Of a stretch of 64,000 nucleotides of DNA, positions 35,942 to 43,898 are shown piece after piece; the stretch's first letter is position 1; each line of letters starts with the position of its first letter. Both the position numbers and the translations under genes were made by a program. The stretch spans positions 2,232,001-2,296,000 of the forward strand of contig JAXLWL010000002.1 in NCBI GenBank assembly GCA_046328505.1, read 5' to 3'. The DNA comes from JBDHWG01 sp046328505. GTDB lineage: Bacteria > Chloroflexota > Anaerolineae > Epilineales > JAHCIE01. Under the pieces are notes generated by a model. That model saw only the letters and a list, made by a program, of their open reading frames with translations. It was not told where the DNA came from and ran no database searches.

Positions 35942-38900
35942 CTACATCGCGCGTCGCACCGCCTCGGCGATGTTGTCCGCGCCGGCGAGCGCCAGGCGGG
36001 CCAGCGACGGGCTGTAGGGCAGCGGGACGGCGGCGGCGCTCACGCGCTCCACCGGCGCCCGCAGGTGGCCGTGCAGGTGACGCGATACCTGGGCCGCGAT
36101 CTCCGCGCTCCAGCCAAGAACCGGCGTCGTCTCCTCGGCCACGACAAGCCGCCCCGTCCGGACGACCGAGTCCAGGACGGCAGTCCAATCGAAGGGAACG
36201 AGGGTGCGCGGGTCGATGACCTCCACACTGACACCCTCAGCGGCCAGCATCTCGGCCGCCGCCAGCGCCTCGTGGACGGCCGCCCCAATACCGACGATGG
36301 TGCAGTCGTCACCGCGCCGTTTCACGTCCGCCACACCGAGCGGCACAATCACGCCGTCCGGCGGCACCTGGCCTAGCATCGGGTAAAGCGCCTTCGACTC
36401 GAACACCACGACGGGGTTGTTGGAGCGGATCGCTGCCGTCAGCAGCCCCTTGGCGTCGTACGGCGTCGTCGGCACCGCTACCAGTAGCCCCGGTATGCTG
36501 CTGAACCACGCCTCCAGGCTCTGCGACTGGTGCGGCCCCCACCCCTGCCCCGGCCCGTTCGCCACACGGATCACGAGCGGCACGCGATACTGGCCGTTCG
36601 ACACATACCGCAGCTTGGCCGCGTCGTTCACGATGGGGTCCGCAGCCAGCGTCAGGAACTCGGCGATCCCCATCTCGACGATGGGACGCTGACCCGCTGC
36701 CGCTGCCGTCACTGCGCTGCCCACGATCACGTTGGGGCTGATGGGCGCGTCAATCACGCGGTTGTGGCCGAAACGCTCCGGCAGGCCGTGCACCGTCCCA
36801 AAGCGACCCCCGCCGGCCAGCCCCGACCCAATCACGTAGGTTGTCGGGTCGGAGGTGAGCGCCGCGGCTAGGGCCTCGTTGACGGCGGACGCATACGTCG
36901 TGCGGTGGCCCGGCGGGGTTGCGCCGCGGCGGTAGAGGGCGGCCGAGTCCGGGCTGTAGACGTAGCTCATCAAGGCCTCAGGCGAAGGCCCGGGCGCGAC
37001 CTGGGCGCGGTCGATAGCGCGATCCGCCTGGAGCTGCGCGGCCGCGGCCATCTCACGGGCGTCGGCGGGCGTCAGGAGGCGCCCCTCGACGAGGTTGTTG
37101 TACAGCCGCACCACCGGGTCGTAGCGCTCAGGCTCGTCCGCGACGAGACGGCTCACGCGCGCCTCGATCAGTGTAGGCCCGCCGCCACTCCGCGCGAGGC
37201 GAACAGCCGCGCGCACCGAGCGATACACGGCCCAGACATCGGCGCCATCGATTGTGATGCTCCCGATGCCGTAGGCCACGGCGCGTTGAGCCACGTTCTC
37301 CAGACGGCTTGTTTCGCCGGATGGCGTCGCGCCCGCCACTCCATTGTTGATGAGAACGAACACGAGGGGCAGGTCGCGCACGGCGGCGAAGTTCAGGCTT
37401 TCGTGGAACATCCCCTGGTTTGAAGCACCCTCACCGAGGAAGCACAACGTGACGCGGTCGGTGGCTTGCAGGCGAGCCGAGAGTCCCCACCCGGCGGCCA
37501 GGACCGTCGAGGCTCCGACCACGCTAGAGGCCAGCGCGCCGACGCGGCGGTCGGCCATGCTCGCCGGCCCCGCCTTGCCTCCATCCACACCCGCGCTCTT
37601 GCCGTAGACTTCCGCGACCACCCCGTTGACGTCGCTGCCACGCGCCATGAAGATAGCGAGGCTGCGGTGGGTCGTGACCACGTTATCGTCCGGGCGCAGG
37701 GCAAAGCACGCGCCAACCGCCACGCCCTCCTGCCCCTGCGAGAAATCCAGGTCGCTGAGCGGCAGCGCGCCGGCGGCGAGCTCCTCCGCAAGCCGTGTCT
37801 CAACCGCGCGAACCAGCGTCATGCGCCGCAACATCTCCAGCCGCAGCGGCGTCTCCTCGACCGGCAGCGCCTGGTCGTGGCGCTCGACATGCCGCGCGTG
37901 CGGCTCGCCCTCTACCAGAGGAATCGGCGTGTGCGGCAGCGCCTCGGGATGGAACGGCCGAATCACCGGCGGGGGCGCTACCGGCCGACCGTTGCCCCCT
38001 GGCGCCTTGGAGGGCACCGGCGACTCCTCAACCGTCGGTGTGGGCGGCGTCCGCTGCGGCTTGCCTTCCTTCTGTCGACCGCGCTCAGGGCGGCCCGGCT
38101 TCGTCGGCGCCGAAGGCGGCGCGGTGGGCGCATCAACGGGGGCGCTGGCGGACGGCGGAAGCGCAGCGCTCTCGGCCTGCCTATTCTTGCCATCCTTCCG
38201 GCCGCGGTCCTGCTTCTTCTTTTTCCCGCCCGGTTTTGCGGCAGGCGGCGGCACTTCTGGCGCAGACGCCTCCTGCGCCGCGTCAGCCGACTGCGCCTCA
38301 ACGACCTGCGGCGGCTCGACCTCGGCAACCGACGCTTCGTGCTCCATTACACTCTCGGGGGCCGACTCCGGAGGCGCTTCGGCTGTCGGCGGTTCTACCT
38401 CAACCTCAGCCCTTTCCTCAGTCGCAGACGTCGCCGACGGCGCCGTTTCGACGGCCTCGGCCTCGACAACCTGGGGCGGCAATTCCAGCGCCGGCGCCTC
38501 GACGGCTTCATCCGGCGCCTTGCCCTTGCCGCGCCTGCGTCGACCGCGCGCGCTCGGCTTCTGTTCCGGCGCGGCAATCTCCTCGACCGGTGTCGCAGCG
38601 GCAGACGGCGTCTCCGCCTCGGTCGGCGTCTCGACCATCTGCGGCGGGAACGCTTCCGCTTGGGTCTCCGCCGCTTCCGTCGCCTCGGCTTCAGATGAGG
38701 GAGCGAGGATCGGCGCGGCCTGCGGATCGCCGATCGGCTCGACCTCCGGGCCGGGCGGCGGCGCAATCTCCGCTTGAGGCTCGGCGGATTCTTCAACAAC
38801 CTCAGATGTGGCAGCAGGCGTGGCGCGGCGGCTCCGAGTGGCGCGCTGGCGAGGGGGTGGGGCAATAACACCCAGACGAGTCGCCGTCTGGGTGTACGCA

Positions 38901-39250
38901 TCCACAACTACGGGCCACGCGGCGAAATCAAGCCAGCGGCTTGGGTCGCCCTCCACTCGGCTCTGGGCGAGAAAGTCGCCTATCGACATCTGGCCGGCGA
39001 ACACGTTGTGCAAGGCATCGGCCGAGGTCCAGACTTCAGCCGATGGTGTGAGTTTGGACGGCCCCATCTCACCCTTAAGGGGCCGCTTCGTCCAATTCAG
39101 TGTGACTAGCGCTTCCGGCTCCGTAACATAGAACCGCAGAACAGACCCCAAGCCCGCGATTTGCTCGGCTTGGTCGGGTTTAGTGTTCAGGCGGCGAACG
39201 AGCGCCGCGAAGACGCGATAAAGTTGATCGCTATCCTGAAAAGTCGGCAT
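35942..39250 (-). CDS. SCP2 - charged linker - E1 alpha - E1 beta single-chain dehydrogenase-like protein
   Basis: An 1102-residue fusion. Residues 1-135 resemble an SCP2 sterol/lipid-carrier domain (EVWTSADALHNVFAGQMSIG, VEGD). About 136-465 is a low-complexity Pro/Glu/Ala linker with Lys/Arg-rich blocks. About 470-735 is E1-alpha-like with a ThDP motif GEGASNQG (E607) and INN; about 770-1102 is E1-beta-like. Key residues differ from active 2-oxoacid dehydrogenases: the E1-beta glutamate of DTPI-x-E is P839 (DAPISP), QHS reads HQS (H907-Q908), and the E1-alpha HGH and SMH histidines are missing. No E2, E3 or lipoylation genes are nearby. It may be an inactive or redirected ThDP protein. AGGAG precedes ATG 39250. 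Confidence 0.85.
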   Translation of the reverse strand: MPTFQDSDQLYRVFAALVRRLNTKPDQAEQIAGLGSVLRFYVTEPEALVTLNWTKRPLKGEMGPSKLTPSAEVWTSADALHNVFAGQMSIGDFLAQSRVEGDPSRWLDFAAWPVVVDAYTQTATRLGVIAPPPRQRATRSRRATPAATSEVVEESAEPQAEIAPPPGPEVEPIGDPQAAPILAPSSEAEATEAAETQAEAFPPQMVETPTEAETPSAAATPVEEIAAPEQKPSARGRRRRGKGKAPDEAVEAPALELPPQVVEAEAVETAPSATSATEERAEVEVEPPTAEAPPESAPESVMEHEASVAEVEPPQVVEAQSADAAQEASAPEVPPPAAKPGGKKKKQDRGRKDGKNRQAESAALPPSASAPVDAPTAPPSAPTKPGRPERGRQKEGKPQRTPPTPTVEESPVPSKAPGGNGRPVAPPPVIRPFHPEALPHTPIPLVEGEPHARHVERHDQALPVEETPLRLEMLRRMTLVRAVETRLAEELAAGALPLSDLDFSQGQEGVAVGACFALRPDDNVVTTHRSLAIFMARGSDVNGVVAEVYGKSAGVDGGKAGPASMADRRVGALASSVVGASTVLAAGWGLSARLQATDRVTLCFLGEGASNQGMFHESLNFAAVRDLPLVFVLINNGVAGATPSGETSRLENVAQRAVAYGIGSITIDGADVWAVYRSVRAAVRLARSGGGPTLIEARVSRLVADEPERYDPVVRLYNNLVEGRLLTPADAREMAAAAQLQADRAIDRAQVAPGPSPEALMSYVYSPDSAALYRRGATPPGHRTTYASAVNEALAAALTSDPTTYVIGSGLAGGGRFGTVHGLPERFGHNRVIDAPISPNVIVGSAVTAAAAGQRPIVEMGIAEFLTLAADPIVNDAAKLRYVSNGQYRVPLVIRVANGPGQGWGPHQSQSLEAWFSSIPGLLVAVPTTPYDAKGLLTAAIRSNNPVVVFESKALYPMLGQVPPDGVIVPLGVADVKRRGDDCTIVGIGAAVHEALAAAEMLAAEGVSVEVIDPRTLVPFDWTAVLDSVVRTGRLVVAEETTPVLGWSAEIAAQVSRHLHGHLRAPVERVSAAAVPLPYSPSLARLALAGADNIAEAVRRAM

Positions 39251-39283
39251 ACAGCGCGTCTCCTAAATAATGCATCAACTCAC

Positions 39284-39312
39284 ATTCTACACCCTCAAGA
39301 CATAAGGCGCAA
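39284..39312 (-). promoter_or_regulatory. Promoter of the SCP2-E1 fusion gene
   Basis: On the minus strand TTGCGC (39307-39312) and TAGAAT (39284-39289) are 17 bases apart. The start near 39277 leaves a 27-base leader carrying TAGGAG. Confidence 0.72.
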
Positions 39313-39353
39313 AAAGGCCGTGACAGCTATCATCTGTTTCTCTGTAAATCTGC

Positions 39354-39383
39354 TTGACTTGCCTTCTCCTGGGCGCGTACAAT
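39354..39383 (+). promoter_or_regulatory. Promoter of the YfhO-like gene
   Basis: TTGACT (39354-39359) and TACAAT (39378-39383) are 18 bases apart. The -10 overlaps an in-frame ATG at 39382, which therefore would not be in the transcript. Confidence 0.72.
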
Positions 39384-39408
39384 GAGCAGCGTGTCCAGGA
39401 AGGAGATC

Positions 39409-41718
39409 GTGTTGGATAAGGCACGCGTGGAGGAACCAGAAAAGCGCCACGGCGGGCGGGTTCGCGCGCGGCTGCCAGACCTGCTGGCGCTGGCGGCGTT
39501 GGCGGCCCTCGTCGTCATCTTCTTTGCGCCCATTCTGTTCCTCCCCGACCGATGGATGCCGGCCGGCGGTGGTGACTTATCCGGGTTCATGTATCCTTAC
39601 ATACGCTATGCCACGGAGACTCTGCGCACGCTCCACGTCCCCCTCTGGAACCCCTACCTCTACAGCGGCGCGCCGTTTCTGGCCGATATTCAGTCGTCCG
39701 TGTTCTATCCGGCCACACTGCTCCTGGCGCTGCTGCCTATCCAGGTGACCTATCGCGAGCTGGAGCTACTCAGCGTCTTCCACTTCTGGTGGGCGGGCGC
39801 GGCCATGTACATCACCCTCCGCGCGTGGTATCGCCCGGCCCTGGCGCGGCCTGCCGCTCTCTTCGGCGCGGCTGCGTTCGCCCTCTCCGACGTCTTCTTC
39901 ACCCACTTCGGCAACCTCAATCTCATCGCGAGCGCGAGTTGGCTACCCCTCGTTCTTCTGGGTGTGCGGATCGGCGGGCCTGGTGGTATCCTGCTCGGGG
40001 CCGGCGCGCTGGCGCTGAGCGCCCTGGCCGGGCACACGCAGCCGCCGGTCATGATTCTGCTAGCGGTTGGTGTGTACGGCCTCCTCGCCATCATCGACTG
40101 GCTCGCGCGGCGGCTTCGGCCGGGCAGCGCGGTCGCCGATACCGGCGCGAGTCTGTCGCGGACCCTGTTGGCCGTCATCGCAATACCTGTGCTGGGCCTG
40201 GGAATGGCCGCAGTTGTTCTCTTGCCCGCCTTTGAGCTAACGCAGCTCACGCGTCGCGTGGGCCTGTCCTATGCCGAAGCTGCCGCGTTCTCGCTGCCGG
40301 TGCAGGCTCTGATTGATATCGTCGCGCCGCACCTGCACGGCCGCGGGCCGGCCGGCTTCTGGGCAAGCTGGCCGCGCGTCGAGGTCGGCTATCTCGGCGT
40401 ATTCCCGCTACTCCTGGCCGTCGTCGGCCTCACCCGTCGGCGCGGCGCCGTCTTCTGGGTCGTCCTCACCGCGCTTGCGCTCCTGCTGGCCCTCGGCCCC
40501 GCGACGCCGCTGCACGGCCTGTTCTACCAGTGGGTGCCCGGCATGGCGCAGCTGCGCGCCCCGGCCCGCCTGATGCTGCTCGCCGACTTCGGAATCGCCG
40601 GACTGGCTGCCCTGGGTTTCGACACACTGTTGCGCCGCCCGCGCCCGGCGCTCGGCTGGGCCGCGGCGGCCGTGGCCGGCGTCTTGGCCGTCGCGCTGCT
40701 CATCGCCTACACTCAGCTTGGCGCCGCGGGCAAGCCCAACGCCGCGCAGGCCAGCCTGGCGCGTACCGCGCTGTGGGCCGGGCTGGCCCTCCTCGCCGTC
40801 GACGCCGCCGTCATCCTACTCGGCGCGTATCGCCGGCTGAGCAACGCGGCTTTGATTGCGGTCGTTCTGGGGCTATTAGCGGTGGACCTCGTGGGGCAGG
40901 GCATCGGCGTCGACGTTGGGCGAGAAGACCCTACCGCCAACTACGACCATCCCGCCGCGGTGGATTTCCTCAACCGCGACCCGTCACTCTACAGGATCGA
41001 GGTGCGAGGCGAGAGCTGGGGAGCCTGGGCGCCGAACCTGAGCCTCATGGAACGGCTGTATGACGTGGCCGGCATCTACAACCCGCTGGAAGTCGCCGAC
41101 TACCAGCTCTTCTGGGAGGGTCTGACCGATCGCGCGACTCCGCTGTACGATTTCCTCAACGCCAAGTACATTGTCGCGCCGAAGGACTTTGCCCTGCCGT
41201 GGGACAAATTTACACCGGTTTTCGACGGCGACCCATCGGTGAACGTTTACCTCAACACGCGCGCCCTGCCCCGCGCCCAGGTCATCTACCGCAGCCGCGT
41301 CATCCCCGACCCGGCCGCCGCCTTCGCCGCCCTGCGCGCCCCGGGCTTCGACCCATCGAGCGAGACTATCCTCGCGGCGGGCGATGCGCTGAATAGCGCG
41401 CCCACTAGTGAGACGAATCTCTCTTTCGTCGAGTACGAGCCTCAGTCTATCGTCGTCGATGTTACCGCCGCGTCCGATGCTTATGTCGTGTTCAGCGAGG
41501 TCGCGTACCCCGGCTGGACGGCGACGGTGGACGGGCAGCCCGCCCCCATCGAGCGCGCGAACTTCGCGTTTCGAGCGGTGCGCGTTCCAGCAGGCGAACA
41601 CCGCGTGGCGCTAAGCTTCGATCCTCCTTCATGGCGGCTTGGCCTCCTCATGACTGTCCTGAGTCTGGTCGCCTACGCCGCCCTCGCCATCGTCTTTTAC
41701 CGTCAAAGACGAATGTAG
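39409..41718 (+). CDS. YfhO-family polytopic membrane protein
   Basis: A membrane protein of about 769 residues resembling Bacillus YfhO, a GT-C-like protein linked to glycosylation of lipoteichoic acid. About 12-13 hydrophobic helices follow the N-terminal cytosolic tail. LWNPYLYSGAPFLADIQSSV in the first outer loop is a family signature, and a soluble beta domain with AYPGWTATVDGQ and VPAGEHRVALSFDPP precedes the last helix. GTG 39409 (or TTG 39412) is preferred to ATG 39382 because AAGGAG lies at 39400-39405 and the promoter -10 overlaps ATG 39382. It begins a cluster with two GT-C glycosyltransferases, implying a surface glycan role. Confidence 0.88.
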   Translation: MLDKARVEEPEKRHGGRVRARLPDLLALAALAALVVIFFAPILFLPDRWMPAGGGDLSGFMYPYIRYATETLRTLHVPLWNPYLYSGAPFLADIQSSVFYPATLLLALLPIQVTYRELELLSVFHFWWAGAAMYITLRAWYRPALARPAALFGAAAFALSDVFFTHFGNLNLIASASWLPLVLLGVRIGGPGGILLGAGALALSALAGHTQPPVMILLAVGVYGLLAIIDWLARRLRPGSAVADTGASLSRTLLAVIAIPVLGLGMAAVVLLPAFELTQLTRRVGLSYAEAAAFSLPVQALIDIVAPHLHGRGPAGFWASWPRVEVGYLGVFPLLLAVVGLTRRRGAVFWVVLTALALLLALGPATPLHGLFYQWVPGMAQLRAPARLMLLADFGIAGLAALGFDTLLRRPRPALGWAAAAVAGVLAVALLIAYTQLGAAGKPNAAQASLARTALWAGLALLAVDAAVILLGAYRRLSNAALIAVVLGLLAVDLVGQGIGVDVGREDPTANYDHPAAVDFLNRDPSLYRIEVRGESWGAWAPNLSLMERLYDVAGIYNPLEVADYQLFWEGLTDRATPLYDFLNAKYIVAPKDFALPWDKFTPVFDGDPSVNVYLNTRALPRAQVIYRSRVIPDPAAAFAALRAPGFDPSSETILAAGDALNSAPTSETNLSFVEYEPQSIVVDVTAASDAYVVFSEVAYPGWTATVDGQPAPIERANFAFRAVRVPAGEHRVALSFDPPSWRLGLLMTVLSLVAYAALAIVFYRQRRM

Positions 41719-41724
41719 CCTCAG

Positions 41725-41775
41725 AGGCACAGAGAACACACAGCAAAGAAGAGGATATGTAGTCTCTCTGTGCCT
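41725..41775. terminator. Inverted repeat between convergent YfhO and GT-C genes
   Basis: AGGCACAGAGA (41725-41735) and TCTCTGTGCCT (41765-41775) are perfect inverted arms with a 29-base loop, followed by TTGTGG. AGGCACAGAG arms are common repeat ends in related genomes. It could terminate both convergent genes. Confidence 0.55.
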
Positions 41776-41798
41776 TTGTGGCAACTTCGACTATCCCG

Positions 41799-43784
41799 TT
41801 ATCGCGCTTCCACGGCTAGCGTGCCAATCTCCGCCGCGCCGTCGCGGCCCGGATTCGCCGGCAGGCGCTCGCCCGTGCGCCAGTCGTACCAGCCGACCTG
41901 CACGCTCAGCGGCCCCGGCGGCGCGTCGTCGGCGACCCTGGCCTCGATACGTTGGATGATGCGCTCCCCCGGCGCCCAGTCGGTCGTCGCGTAGCTGCCG
42001 CCGAGGGGTGGGCCGTCGAACTGCCCCGCCAGGCTGCCGTCGGGACGGACGAGGTGGACGAAGAAGTTCAGGACCGTGGCCGTGGGCGCGAGCGCCTCCC
42101 ACTCCAGAGTCACGCCAACGGTATCGCCCGGCCGCGCGGCAATTGGCTCAATCTGCGCTCCGACCAGCCGCATATTCTCACCAAAGGTTACCGGCGCGAC
42201 CGGCTTGACAGTCAGATCGTGGGCCGCGTCGAGGTGGTAGACAAGCAGCGCGGGCGCGCCGCTAGCATCCGGAACGGTGCTTCGGCTCAGCGCCCAACGC
42301 TGGCGGAAAGCCTCGCCGTCTTTCGCCTCCCATCCCTCCATCAAGTAGCGCGCGTCGCCGTTCGGCGGCAGAACGATGCCGTGGCGTGGGTCGAAGGAGC
42401 GCGGCGGGTTGGCGCGGTTGACCAGGCGGATAACAGGCTGATCCCACACACCGGGCGAGACATACGTCGCTCCCTGGGCCACCTCGGCGGCGACGGCGGC
42501 GCCGCGCTCGAAAGCCGCGCCGCGGTAGACATCGTGAACCTCGGGCGCCACAGCGTAGCGCCCGAAGAAGTCCCACGTGGACCACGCCCCGCTGAGCACA
42601 ACGATGAGTACGACAGCGATGGTTCCAAGAGAGGCGCGGCGCGCGTCCAGCCACGCGCCGCCACGCTCGATGGCCCAGGCAGGCAGCAGGTAGAGCACCG
42701 GCCAGATACCGGTCAGCCGCCCGTAATTGGGCGCTTCCTCGCTCAGCCACGACGGAACGAGCATGGCCACAAACGCGAGCAGCAGCAGCACGGCGGCGGC
42801 CTGCGGAGCCCGACCGCGTCGCCCGACGAGGTCCCGGACGAGGAAGCCCAGGCCGACAACGAACGCGAGACCGAGGATAGGGTCGAAGATAGGGCGCCCG
42901 GCGATATTCTCCCACCAGGACGACGTCCCGCGCACGGTGAACATGAGCACGATGTTCATCGTATTCTGGGCGAGGGCGGCGGGGAGGTTGCCTCCGTTGA
43001 CCTCGGGACTGAAGATCGACACCTGGCTGGAGCGCAGGCCGAGCAGGTCAGGGTTCGCGGCGAAGTAGAGAATCAGCGGCAGGCAGAACGCGAGGGCGAC
43101 GGCGGAGGCCGCAAGCCATGACAACAGCGGGCGGGCGCGCCGCTCGCGGATGGCCACCCACAGGGCGGAGCCGAGAAGGATCACGGGCAACAGGCGCGCA
43201 TTCAGATGGGTGTAGTTGCCGGCCGCCACAAAAACGCCGGCCAGCGAGGCCCAGGCGTAGTCGCGTCGGACGCCAGGTCGCCCCCCGGCGTCGCCCCGAA
43301 TCGCGCGCCACCACGCCCACAGCGCGAGGGCCACCCACACCGGCAACAGACCCGCGCGCAGGCCCTGGTGCGCCTTGGTGATGGGCCAGAAAGAAACAGC
43401 GATGAGGGCGGCGCTCAGCAGCGCTGTCACGCGGGGACGGGGCAAGGGCAACGCGTCGGCGAAGAGGAACTGGCTCGGTATGGCGAGAGCGCCGGATAGC
43501 GCGCCCGGCAGGCGAATCGACCAGACCATCGGGCCGAAAAGGGCGATGCTGGCTGCGATGCCGTAGATGAACAACGGCTCGCGCCCGAAGTTGCCGGGGA
43601 GAAAAACCGGCCGCCAGCCGTCGATGATATTCATCGCGTCCAAGGCGTTGTAGCCCTCGTCGTGGTGCAGACCGAGGGGAACAGTGTCCAGCCGATAGAG
43701 GCGGAGCGCCAGGCCGAGCAGGGTTAGCCCGGCCAGCAAGAGGATCGGGAGGAGAGGAATTCGAGCGCGCTGGGACAAAGACAT
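41799..43784 (-). CDS. GT-C family glycosyltransferase (PMT/ArnT-like) with C-terminal beta domain
   Basis: A 661-residue membrane glycosyltransferase. The first outer loop has LHHDEGYNALDA, whose acidic pair is the catalytic type of GT39/GT83 enzymes that transfer sugars from polyprenyl phosphate carriers. About 11 helices span residues 10-420. A soluble domain (about 430-660) ends in a beta sandwich (VGVTLEWEAL, NFFVHLVRPDG, VQVGWYDWRTGERL) shared with the neighbour at 43899. Sugar donor and acceptor are unknown. It is convergent with YfhO and divergent from the second glycosyltransferase. Confidence 0.9.
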   Translation of the reverse strand: MSLSQRARIPLLPILLLAGLTLLGLALRLYRLDTVPLGLHHDEGYNALDAMNIIDGWRPVFLPGNFGREPLFIYGIAASIALFGPMVWSIRLPGALSGALAIPSQFLFADALPLPRPRVTALLSAALIAVSFWPITKAHQGLRAGLLPVWVALALWAWWRAIRGDAGGRPGVRRDYAWASLAGVFVAAGNYTHLNARLLPVILLGSALWVAIRERRARPLLSWLAASAVALAFCLPLILYFAANPDLLGLRSSQVSIFSPEVNGGNLPAALAQNTMNIVLMFTVRGTSSWWENIAGRPIFDPILGLAFVVGLGFLVRDLVGRRGRAPQAAAVLLLLAFVAMLVPSWLSEEAPNYGRLTGIWPVLYLLPAWAIERGGAWLDARRASLGTIAVVLIVVLSGAWSTWDFFGRYAVAPEVHDVYRGAAFERGAAVAAEVAQGATYVSPGVWDQPVIRLVNRANPPRSFDPRHGIVLPPNGDARYLMEGWEAKDGEAFRQRWALSRSTVPDASGAPALLVYHLDAAHDLTVKPVAPVTFGENMRLVGAQIEPIAARPGDTVGVTLEWEALAPTATVLNFFVHLVRPDGSLAGQFDGPPLGGSYATTDWAPGERIIQRIEARVADDAPPGPLSVQVGWYDWRTGERLPANPGRDGAAEIGTLAVEAR

Positions 43785-43862
43785 GGCAACCTATCCGGTG
43801 CGGCGCCTACCGCCGCGGCTCATTATAGCGCCCGGCGCCCATAGGCACAAAAGCCACGCGTA

Positions 43863-43892
43863 TTTACCCCCTGGGCGCGTCTATGCTAGAAT
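43863..43892 (+). promoter_or_regulatory. Promoter of GT-C gene 2, leaderless
   Basis: TTTACC (43863-43868) and TAGAAT (43887-43892) are 18 bases apart with TGC before the -10. GTG 43899 begins 7 bases after the -10, at the expected transcription start, so the mRNA would be leaderless. Confidence 0.65.
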
Positions 43893-43898
43893 TTCGGC

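Noticed and set aside
37466..38777. Long plus-strand frames opposite the SCP2-E1 linker
   Set aside because: They are low-complexity Arg/Gly/Ala mirrors of the Pro/Glu/Ala linker and have no domains.
41952..43121. Plus-strand open frame of 389 codons opposite GT-C gene 1
   Set aside because: It is the antisense shadow of a clear membrane glycosyltransferase and has no hydrophobic or domain pattern of its own.
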